A stretch of DNA of 37,011 bases from a bacterium. Lineage in GTDB: Bacteria > Campylobacterota > Campylobacteria > Campylobacterales > Arcobacteraceae. Both the position numbers and the translations under genes were made by a program. A model generated the notes under the pieces. The model saw nothing but the letters and a program-made list of their open reading frames with translations, ran no database searches and was not told where the DNA came from. The stretch spans positions 1-37,011 of the forward strand of contig JAHIWE010000015.1 of the NCBI GenBank assembly GCA_018816105.1, in the 5' to 3' direction. Of this stretch, positions 25,345 to 31,817 are shown piece after piece. Position 1 is the stretch's first letter, and each line of letters starts with the position of its first letter.

Positions 25345-25722
25345 ATGAATAAATCAAATGAACTTATTCGTTCTTGCTGTGAGGATATTAGTCATATCTC
25401 TGATATAAAAAAGAAACTACCTACAAATTATCAATTAGATGAATTGAGCAATATTTTTAAAGCATTAGGCGATCCAATTAGAGTGAAAATTTTATTTGCA
25501 CTTTTAAAATATGAAATATGTGTTGGAGAAATGGTTAATTTGTTACAATTACCACAATCTCATGTTTCCCATCAATTGAAAAAATTAAGAAAATATAATA
25601 TTGTAGATTTTAAAAAAGATAAAAAAATGTCTTTTTATTACATTAAAAATGAATTTATAAAAACCTTATTAGAAACTACTCTAAAAGGTATAAAGGAAGA
25701 TCAATGGCAAAAGAAACAATAA
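25345..25722 (+). CDS. ArsR/SmtB family metal-responsive repressor
   Basis: This 125-residue winged-helix regulator contains the ArsR core FKALGDPIRVKILFALL (38-54) and a recognition helix QSHVSHQLKKLRKYNIV. Candidate metal ligands are C11/C12 in the N-terminal extension and C59 in EICVGEM, where CadC/ArsR-type sensors carry cysteines. The layout is therefore CadC-like rather than SmtB-like. It probably represses this operon from the palindrome at 25077 and releases when metal binds. It lies six bases after the HMA gene and overlaps the ATPase gene by 19 bases. Confidence 0.87.
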   Translation: MNKSNELIRSCCEDISHISDIKKKLPTNYQLDELSNIFKALGDPIRVKILFALLKYEICVGEMVNLLQLPQSHVSHQLKKLRKYNIVDFKKDKKMSFYYIKNEFIKTLLETTLKGIKEDQWQKKQ

Positions 25723-27884
25723 AACTAAATATTTCAGGTATGACTTGTGTAAATTGTTCTAATGGAATTGAAAAAGCTGTAAATAAGCTAGATGGTTTAG
25801 AATCATCAAAAGTAAGTTTTGCTTCAAATGAAGGTGAATTTTCTATTGATAATAAACTTTTAAATAAAGAAACTTTAATTAGTAAAATCAAAAAACTAGG
25901 TTATGGAGTTGAAGAAGATTTAAAAGCTTTAGAAAAAGCTAAACTTATAGATTATAATAAATTGAGAAATATTTTTTCTATAAGTATGACCTTAACTATA
26001 GTTATGTTTTATTTTGCATTCTTTCCAATTGAAAATAGCCAAAACAATCAATATATTATGTTTGTTCTAGCAACAATCGTGCAGTTTTATGCAGGAAGAA
26101 GATTTTATACTTTAGCTTATAAGGCTGTTAGTAATAACAATTATGATATGAATGTATTAGTTGCTTTAGGTACTAGTGCTGCATATTTTTATTCTGTTTT
26201 TGTAGTCTTTTTCCCTTCACTATTTCCTGAAAATTTACGATTTTTATATTTTGATGGTGCTGCTGTAATAATTAGTTTTATTCTTTTGGGACGTTTACTT
26301 GAAGAACGTTCAAAAGCAAAAGCTACAGATTTTTTGAAAAAACTTATGGACTTAGCTCCTTTAAATGCAACATTAATTTGTGAAGATGGTAGTTTTAAAA
26401 CTGTTCTGGCTAGTGAACTAAAAGTTGGTGATAAAGTTTTAATAAAAACAGGTGAGAAAATATCTACGGATGCAGTTATAAGTAAAGGAAGTGCTGATAT
26501 TGATACTTCTATGATTACAGGGGAATCAATGCCTGTATACAAAACTATCGGTGATGAAGTAATTGCTGGAACTTTAAATACAACTGGAGTTATAGAAGTT
26601 GTAGTATTAAAGCAATCAAATGATACTACATTATCAAAGATAATTACACTTTTAAGTACTGCACAAAGTAAAAAACTTCCAATAAGTAGATTTGCTGATA
26701 ATGTTGCAAATATTTTTGTTCCAACGGTTATTATCATTTCAATTCTTACTTTTTTCGCTTGGTATTTTATAGTAGGAAATGCTTTAAATGCTATTTTAGC
26801 ATCTATCTCTGTTTTAGTTATTTCATGTCCTTGTGCTTTAGGTCTTGCAACTCCTATTGCAATTGTAAGCTCAGTTGGAAAAGGTGCACAAGAAGGAATA
26901 TTAATAAAAAATCCTGAAATTCTTGAAATTATAAAAGATATAAAATATGCAGTATTTGATAAAACAGGAACTATTACAAAAGGAATTATTTCAGTTAAAG
27001 ATGCAATTTATGAAGAAAAATATTTAGATATTTTAGCATCACTTGAAACAAAAAGTGAACATCCCATCTCAAAAGCAGTTGTAGTTTTTGCACAAACAAA
27101 AAATATACTCATAAATAAAGAGTTTGAAAATATCAAAATAATTGCAGGCCTTGGAATTAAGGCAATATATGAAAATAAAGAAATATTGATAGGTTCTTTA
27201 TCTTTTTTAGAAAAAAATAGCATTAACTTAGATAGTAAGTATTTAGATTTTTATAATACCTCATTAAATAATGGAGCAGGTGTTATTTTAGCATCTATTG
27301 AAAAAAAGTGTGTTGCTGTTTTTGCTTTAGAAGATAGTATTAAAGATGGAGCAAAAGAGTTAATAGCAGATTTAAAAGCAAAAAATATTACTCCTATATT
27401 ATTAACAGGGGACAATCAAATTACTGCAAATAGTGTTGCAAAAGAGCTAAATATTGATAAAGTTTATGCCCAAGTTTTACCTGATGAAAAATATAAAGTG
27501 ATTATAGAACTTCAAAAAGAAGCAAAAGTTATGTTTGTTGGTGATGGAATAAACGATTCACCATCTATTAAACAAGCAGATATTGGTATTACTTTAAATT
27601 CTGGTTCTGATATTACAAAAGATGCTGGAGATATTATCTTAATAAATAATGATTTAAAAGCAGTATCAAAAAGTATAAATTTATCTATTGAATCAATGAA
27701 AGTAATAAAACAAAATTTGTTTTGGGCTTTTATTTATAATGTAGGAGGTATTCCCTTAGCAGCTGGAATCTTCTATCCTATTTTTGGAGTAATGCTAACT
27801 CCTATGTATGCAGGAATTGCAATGAGCTTTTCATCTGTAACTGTTGTATTAAATTCTTTACGTTTAAAATTTAAAAAGATTTAG
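25704..27884 (+). CDS. copA: copper-exporting P1B-type ATPase
   Basis: This 726-residue ATPase has an N-terminal HMA domain with C15 and C18 (GMTCVNCSNG), eight membrane helices, TGES in the actuator domain, the CPC metal site at 375-377, the phosphorylated D419 in DKTGT, SEHPIS in the nucleotide-binding domain and GDGINDSP in the hinge. YN in the seventh helix and M..SS in the eighth (MSFSSVTVVLNSLRL) fit the Cu(I)-type P1B-1 group. It pumps cytoplasmic Cu(I) across the inner membrane. The start overlaps the ArsR gene, so the three genes form one coupled unit ending at a strong hairpin. Confidence 0.94.
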   Translation: MAKETIKLNISGMTCVNCSNGIEKAVNKLDGLESSKVSFASNEGEFSIDNKLLNKETLISKIKKLGYGVEEDLKALEKAKLIDYNKLRNIFSISMTLTIVMFYFAFFPIENSQNNQYIMFVLATIVQFYAGRRFYTLAYKAVSNNNYDMNVLVALGTSAAYFYSVFVVFFPSLFPENLRFLYFDGAAVIISFILLGRLLEERSKAKATDFLKKLMDLAPLNATLICEDGSFKTVLASELKVGDKVLIKTGEKISTDAVISKGSADIDTSMITGESMPVYKTIGDEVIAGTLNTTGVIEVVVLKQSNDTTLSKIITLLSTAQSKKLPISRFADNVANIFVPTVIIISILTFFAWYFIVGNALNAILASISVLVISCPCALGLATPIAIVSSVGKGAQEGILIKNPEILEIIKDIKYAVFDKTGTITKGIISVKDAIYEEKYLDILASLETKSEHPISKAVVVFAQTKNILINKEFENIKIIAGLGIKAIYENKEILIGSLSFLEKNSINLDSKYLDFYNTSLNNGAGVILASIEKKCVAVFALEDSIKDGAKELIADLKAKNITPILLTGDNQITANSVAKELNIDKVYAQVLPDEKYKVIIELQKEAKVMFVGDGINDSPSIKQADIGITLNSGSDITKDAGDIILINNDLKAVSKSINLSIESMKVIKQNLFWAFIYNVGGIPLAAGIFYPIFGVMLTPMYAGIAMSFSSVTVVLNSLRLKFKKI

Positions 27885-27920
27885 TGAGAGATAATTATTT
27901 ATCTCTCACTTTTCTTTTTT
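27883..27920 (+). terminator. intrinsic terminator after copA
   Basis: A perfect 12-base stem (AGTGAGAGATAA, loop TTAT, complementary arm) begins inside the copA stop codon and is followed by TTTCTTTTTT. It closes the HMA-ArsR-CopA operon. Confidence 0.9.
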
Positions 27921-28013
27921 AATCCTCAACATGCTAAGCAAAGATTTAAAATAGGCAATTGTCTCCTCTTTTTCTTCATGAGTTAATATATTCATCATAT
28001 TTTGCACTACTAT
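27906..28013 (-). pseudogene. short C-terminal remnant, possibly of a MarR-type regulator
   Basis: On the minus strand about 35 codons read VQNMMNILTHEEKEETIAY and then a leucine-rich helix ending RIKKEK before a stop at 27906-27908. The helix pattern resembles the C-terminal dimerisation helix of MarR proteins, but two stop codons stand directly upstream and no DNA-binding domain is present. The remaining gap, 28014-28187, shows no gene; it holds the promoter of the next gene. Confidence 0.25.
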
Positions 28014-28152
28014 TGATTATTATCTCCATGGCATGAAGCACTATTTCTTAAAAGTACTTGTTTTCCAAGTTTAACTTATATATTTAGCTTTCAATAATTA
28101 TGCATAGACAAACAGAAATTCATATTTCCACGTTGCTTCCTTATTAGATTAC

Positions 28153-28158
28153 TATAAT
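28153..28158 (+). promoter_or_regulatory. -10 box upstream of the small secreted protein gene
   Basis: A consensus TATAAT lies 30 bases before the ATG at 28188. The ribosome binding site is AAAGGA at about 28176. Confidence 0.55.
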
Positions 28159-28187
28159 TCAACATATAAAAAATCAAAGGATATAAA

Positions 28188-28406
28188 ATGAAAAAATTAA
28201 CAATCATAGTTTTAGTAGCAGGTTTATTTGCTGGAAGTTTATTTGCAAGTGAAAATAATTCAATGATGGGGATGGATAAAGAAAAATGTATGGCAATGTA
28301 TAAATCAATGCACCAAGATGTAAAAAAAAATAGTTCATCAAAACTTGAACAACATCAAAATATTCTTAATCCTGATAGATCTGAATCTCAATTATATGAG
28401 GGATGA
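28188..28406 (+). CDS. small secreted Met/His/Cys-containing protein, possible metal binder
   Basis: This 72-residue protein has a clear signal peptide (MKKLTIIVLVAGLFAGSLFA, cleaved before SENN). The mature part of about 52 residues has a cluster MMGMDKEKCMAMYKSMHQD, six methionines with one cysteine and one histidine, a composition common in periplasmic copper-binding peptides. The last 20 residues are polar and uninformative, so a frameshifted C-terminus is possible. I do not recognise the family. It has its own promoter and terminator between copA and the two-component genes. Confidence 0.65.
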   Translation: MKKLTIIVLVAGLFAGSLFASENNSMMGMDKEKCMAMYKSMHQDVKKNSSSKLEQHQNILNPDRSESQLYEG

Positions 28407-28450
28407 TTCAATATTAGCTTAAATAATTTTTTTCTTGTAGTTTTTCAATA

Positions 28451-28482
28451 AACCTTCAGGTCTTTACTTGAAGGTTTTTTAT
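28451..28482. terminator. terminator between the small secreted protein and the kinase gene
   Basis: An 8-base stem (AACCTTCA with TGAAGGTT) and a 10-base loop are followed by a T run. It lies between convergent genes and can serve both, though the T run favours the plus strand. Confidence 0.8.
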
Positions 28483-28488
28483 TTATAT

Positions 28489-29676
28489 TTAAAAATACAG
28501 AGAAAAAGTAGTTCCCTCATTTAATCTAGATTCTACTGTAATTTTAATATTATAATCTTTACATATTTTATTAACAATACTTAAACCAATTCCAAAACCA
28601 CCTTGTTCTTCTGTTGCTCTATAATATCTGTTAAATATATCTTTAATTTTTTTTTCTTCTATTCCAATTCCATTATCTTTAATAATTAAAGTTTTATTTT
28701 TTAATGATATATCTATCTTTCCACTCATTTTATTGTATTTAATTGCATTAGACACTAGATTATTAAAAACTCTTACAAAATCATCTTCATTGATTTTATA
28801 TTTAAAATTATTTAAATTTGTATTGATTGTAATTTTCTTTTTTGAAGCTAGGGGCTCAAAATATTTTAATTGTTCTTTTATTGTATTATCCAAAAATAAT
28901 TCATTTATGATTTTTTCTGTTTTATTCTTTGCTAAGAATATATATGTTAAATCTTTATATATTTCTGATACTCTTCTAGCACTTAGTCTTACTCTTTCAA
29001 TTTGTCTAGGTGTCAGATCTTCAGATTCTATTGACATCAAAATTGCACTTATTGGTGTATTTAACTCATGGGTTGTATCTTTAATAAAAGTATTTATTCT
29101 TTTTCTTTCTTCTTTTATTGGTTTTAAAAATAACCTTGCAAGATAAAATCCAATTAATGAAATAATTGAATAAATTAAAACAAAAAAGAAAATAATATCA
29201 ACTCTTAATTTTTCAATTTTTTCAAAATATAAATTCTCTTCGATGGCAATATAAAAAATTCCTAAATGCCCTAATGTTGACTTGTCAATTAATACAAAAT
29301 GTTTTTCGTGTTGTATTAAATCTTTTGAAAAATCTATATTATCATCTAAATTCCCAAAAGTCTTTTCTTTCTTTTCGTTATAAAAAGAAATTTTATAATC
29401 ATTTGTTTCTAATAATTTATCATAATTTAAAGGAGTATTTGACATATGCGAGAATATTATTTGTGAAGATATTTTAGATGTGACATTTTGCATATTTGAT
29501 TTTGTTAAATCAAAATATAAAGTTCGTTCATTTTGATAGTACAAAAATGCCACCAATATCATCAGAATAAAAGATGAACCTAAATAAAGAGTTAAAAACC
29601 TAATAAAGGTTGTTTTTTCACTATTTGTTAAATCTATAACCAACTCCTCTTGTATTTGAAATAAACTCTTCTCCAA
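28489..29676 (-). CDS. two-component sensor histidine kinase
   Basis: This 395-residue inner-membrane kinase has two membrane helices (about residues 26-46 and 150-172) around a periplasmic sensor region of about 100 residues. Then follow the HisKA domain with phosphorylated H203 in THELNTPI and the ATPase domain with NLVSNAIKYN, DNGIGI and GGFGIGLSIV. The sensor region has no cysteines. The first ATG overlaps the end of the response regulator gene by 56 bases; an alternative start a few codons later (TTG near VIDLTNSEK) is possible. It pairs with the response regulator upstream. Within a metal island the likely signal is periplasmic metal; that is inference. Confidence 0.88.
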   Translation of the reverse strand: MEKSLFQIQEELVIDLTNSEKTTFIRFLTLYLGSSFILMILVAFLYYQNERTLYFDLTKSNMQNVTSKISSQIIFSHMSNTPLNYDKLLETNDYKISFYNEKKEKTFGNLDDNIDFSKDLIQHEKHFVLIDKSTLGHLGIFYIAIEENLYFEKIEKLRVDIIFFFVLIYSIISLIGFYLARLFLKPIKEERKRINTFIKDTTHELNTPISAILMSIESEDLTPRQIERVRLSARRVSEIYKDLTYIFLAKNKTEKIINELFLDNTIKEQLKYFEPLASKKKITINTNLNNFKYKINEDDFVRVFNNLVSNAIKYNKMSGKIDISLKNKTLIIKDNGIGIEEKKIKDIFNRYYRATEEQGGFGIGLSIVNKICKDYNIKITVESRLNEGTTFSLYF

Positions 29677-30277
29677 GAATTTTTCTTAGATTTTTTATAT
29701 ATGTTCTAACAGTAGATGCATTTGGTGAGTCCTCATAAGACCAAACATTTGTACTTAACTCTTCAATACTTACTGTTTTATTATTATTTATTAAATATAG
29801 TAAAATCTCACACTCTTTTTTTGCAAGATGTATTTCTTTCTTGTCTTTTTTTATAAATAGATTTAATCTATCAAGATAAATATTTGGAGAAATTTTTATT
29901 ATTTCATCAGGTAAAATATTAAATAGTCTTTTTATATTATTTATTCTTATATCTAATTCTTTAAGTTCTACTGGTTTTTTAACATAATCATCACAACCTG
30001 AATCAAAACCTTTTTCAATATCATCTACCATATTTAAAGATGTTAAAAAAATAGCAGGTGTTTTTATATCATTTTTTCTAGCATTTTTTAATAAATCAAA
30101 ACCATTAACTACAGGTACATTTACATCAAAAAGAAATAAATCAAATTTTTGAGAATAAATTAGTTCTTGTGCTTCATCTCCACTATATGCTGAAATAACT
30201 TCATAACCTTTATTTTGCAAGTGTTCTTCCATGATTTCATTTAGTAATATATCATCTTCAAGTAAGAGTATCTTCAT
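29621..30277 (-). CDS. OmpR-family response regulator (kinase-linked)
   Basis: This 218-residue regulator has a receiver domain with E7/D8/D9, phosphorylated D51 in LFDVNVP and K101 in VKKP, and a winged-helix DNA-binding domain ending RGVGYRFNK. I place the start at the ATG at 30275-30277, which has AAAGGA seven bases before it and gives the standard MKILLLEDD opening. A longer frame to 30376 would run through the palindrome at 30304-30328 and is unlikely. It is divergent from the SHOCT gene and overlaps its kinase. Confidence 0.9.
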   Translation of the reverse strand: MKILLLEDDILLNEIMEEHLQNKGYEVISAYSGDEAQELIYSQKFDLFLFDVNVPVVNGFDLLKNARKNDIKTPAIFLTSLNMVDDIEKGFDSGCDDYVKKPVELKELDIRINNIKRLFNILPDEIIKISPNIYLDRLNLFIKKDKKEIHLAKKECEILLYLINNNKTVSIEELSTNVWSYEDSPNASTVRTYIKNLRKILGEEFISNTRGVGYRFNK

Positions 30278-30303
30278 TAAAATCCTTTGAAGAATTTTAG
30301 CAT

Positions 30304-30328
30304 AAAGAAGATTTATTAAATCTTCTTT
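30304..30328. promoter_or_regulatory. 25-base palindrome in the divergent promoter region
   Basis: AAAGAAGATTTA and its exact complement TAAATCTTCTTT are separated by one base, midway between the divergent regulator (-) and SHOCT (+) genes. Position and symmetry suit an operator for one of the two response regulators or another dimeric regulator. No T run that would make it a terminator follows. Confidence 0.5.
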
Positions 30329-30396
30329 CTTTGAGATTAGACTCTCCTCACATACTCCACATTCTTCTGATAACATTAAGAAAAAAAGGATTTAAA

Positions 30397-30603
30397 ATGT
30401 TTGATTTTATGAATATGAATATGACACTATTTCATGGTTTTTCAATGTTTATTTTTTGGGCAATATTTTTTTATTTAATATTATCAATAGATAAAAAAGA
30501 AAAATCATCAGTAATAGATATTTTAAAAAAAAGATTAGCAAAAGGTGAAATATCTCAAGAACAATTTGAATCAATAAAAACTACATTAAAAGAAGGAAAT
30601 TAA
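30397..30603 (+). CDS. small membrane protein with SHOCT domain
   Basis: This 68-residue protein begins MFDFMNMNMTLFHG, then one membrane helix (FSMFIFWAIFFYLILSI), then a SHOCT motif (IDILKKRLAKGEISQEQFESIK), a short helical module found at the ends of many membrane-associated proteins. The start at 30397 follows AAAAAGGATTTAAA, a strong ribosome binding site; an upstream frame from 30331 crosses the regulatory palindrome. The methionine-rich N-terminus may bind metal. It lies two bases before the DUF411 gene. Confidence 0.8.
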   Translation: MFDFMNMNMTLFHGFSMFIFWAIFFYLILSIDKKEKSSVIDILKKRLAKGEISQEQFESIKTTLKEGN

Positions 30604-30605
30604 AT

Positions 30606-31034
30606 ATGAAGAAAATAATTTTATTTTTAGCACTAATAACAAGTTCAGTTTTTGCAATGGAAGGTAAAACTATGACAGTTTACAAATCACCTTCTTGTGG
30701 TTGTTGTACTAAGTGGATTGATATTATGAAAAGTAAAGGTTTTGAAGTAAAAACTATTGAAACCAATGAAGTTAATACTATAAAACAAAAGGCTGGTTTA
30801 CAAGCTGGACAAACATCATGTCATACAGCATTTGTTGATGGCTATGTAGTTGAAGGGCATGTTGATTATAGTGCAGTTAAAAAAATGCTTGATGAAAAGC
30901 CTAATATTATAGGAATTACTGTTCCTGGAATGCCTATTGGAAGTCCTGGGATGGAGCAAGGAAATACTAAACAAGCTTATAATGTATTATCTGTAAATAA
31001 AGATGGTTCTACAGATGTATATGAAGCTCACTAA
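30606..31034 (+). CDS. DUF411 family periplasmic metal-associated protein
   Basis: This 142-residue protein has a signal peptide (MKKIILFLALITSSVFA) and a DUF411 domain. YKSPSCGCCTKW supplies C31, C33 and C34, and SCHTAFVDGYVVEGHV supplies C72 and H73. The final GMPIGSPGME segment is typical. DUF411 proteins recur in copper and silver resistance clusters (CopG-like) and are thought to bind or reduce copper in the periplasm through the cysteine cluster. It is co-transcribed with the SHOCT gene, and the second response regulator follows 30 bases after its stop. Confidence 0.87.
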   Translation: MKKIILFLALITSSVFAMEGKTMTVYKSPSCGCCTKWIDIMKSKGFEVKTIETNEVNTIKQKAGLQAGQTSCHTAFVDGYVVEGHVDYSAVKKMLDEKPNIIGITVPGMPIGSPGMEQGNTKQAYNVLSVNKDGSTDVYEAH

Positions 31035-31064
31035 AAAATAAATATTTGATTGGATATTAATAAA

Positions 31065-31727
31065 ATGAAAATACTTTTACTTGAAGATGATGTGATTTTA
31101 AATGAAATAATTGAAGAGCGTTTATTAACTTTAAAGTATGAGGTAACAAGTGTTTTTGATGGTGATATTGCCGAAGAACTAATATATGAAGAAAATTTTG
31201 ACCTTCTTTTATTTGATGTAAATGTTCCAAATATTACTGGATTTGAGTTGTTAAATAATATTCGTCAAAATAATATTAATATTCCAACAATATTTATAAC
31301 ATCTAGAAATACTTCTGAAGATGTAAAAATAGGATTTAATTCAGGGTGTGATGATTATATTAAAAAACCATTTGATTTAAGTGAATTACAACTTAGAATT
31401 GAAAATATAAAAAAATTACGACAAATTGAAAGTGATGGACAAGTAAAAATTGATAAAGATACTTCATATAATTATGAAAGAAAAATCATTTTTAGAAATA
31501 ATAAAGAGTTTAATTTATCAAAAATAGAATCAAAGATTTTAGAGTATTTCATAAAGAATAAAAATAAAACACTTTCAATAGACCAAATATCAGTAAATAA
31601 TTGGCTTTATGATGAAGTTCCAGAAGCTACAACAATCCGAACTTATATTAAAAATCTAAGGAAAAAACTTAATGATAAAACAATAACAACTCTAAAAGGA
31701 ATTGGGTATAGATTTAATATTAGATAA
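31065..31727 (+). CDS. OmpR-family response regulator, orphan paralogue
   Basis: This 220-residue protein is about 50% identical by eye to the regulator at 29621 and has the same receiver (E7/D8/D9, D51 in LFDVNVP, K101 in IKKP) and winged-helix output ending KGIGYRFNIR. I chose the ATG at 31065 (MKILLLEDDV), matching its paralogue; the frame extends five codons to a TTG at 31050 without better support. No histidine kinase is adjacent, so it may share the kinase at 28489. Confidence 0.88.
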   Translation: MKILLLEDDVILNEIIEERLLTLKYEVTSVFDGDIAEELIYEENFDLLLFDVNVPNITGFELLNNIRQNNINIPTIFITSRNTSEDVKIGFNSGCDDYIKKPFDLSELQLRIENIKKLRQIESDGQVKIDKDTSYNYERKIIFRNNKEFNLSKIESKILEYFIKNKNKTLSIDQISVNNWLYDEVPEATTIRTYIKNLRKKLNDKTITTLKGIGYRFNIR

Positions 31728-31743
31728 TATTAATTAACTTATT

Positions 31744-31794
31744 TCTTATATAAATACATCTATAGCCCTATTTTTTATTAATGATAAGAATTAA
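31744..31794 (+). pseudogene. degenerate displaced 3' end of the small membrane protein gene
   Basis: In one frame this reads SYINTSIALFFI, matching YINISIALFFI of the protein at 24901. A five-base deletion then shifts the frame to a stop at 31792-31794. The DNA from 31746 to 31790 aligns with 24975-25024 at 42 of 45 bases plus the gap. The two copies bracket the metal island exactly at its ends, and MutS lies 23 bases further on the opposite strand. Confidence 0.7.
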
Positions 31795-31817
31795 GGAAGA
31801 CAGAAATTTGTAAGAAC

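Noticed and set aside
26189-26737. 182-codon minus-strand reading frame inside copA
   Set aside because: It is antisense to a fully supported ATPase, has no recognisable domain or ribosome binding site, and reads as serine/threonine/isoleucine-rich shadow sequence.
30278-30376. 33-codon N-terminal extension of the kinase-linked response regulator
   Set aside because: It crosses the 25-base palindrome and adds residues before the standard MKILLLEDD opening; the ATG at 30277 has a good AAAGGA site.
30331-30396. Upstream extension of the SHOCT gene
   Set aside because: A strong ribosome binding site precedes the ATG at 30397, and the upstream codons lie in the divergent regulatory region.
25060-31745. 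Transposon or integrase-bearing element as carrier of the metal island
   Set aside because: No transposase, integrase or terminal inverted repeats were found; only the displaced gene end marks the borders.
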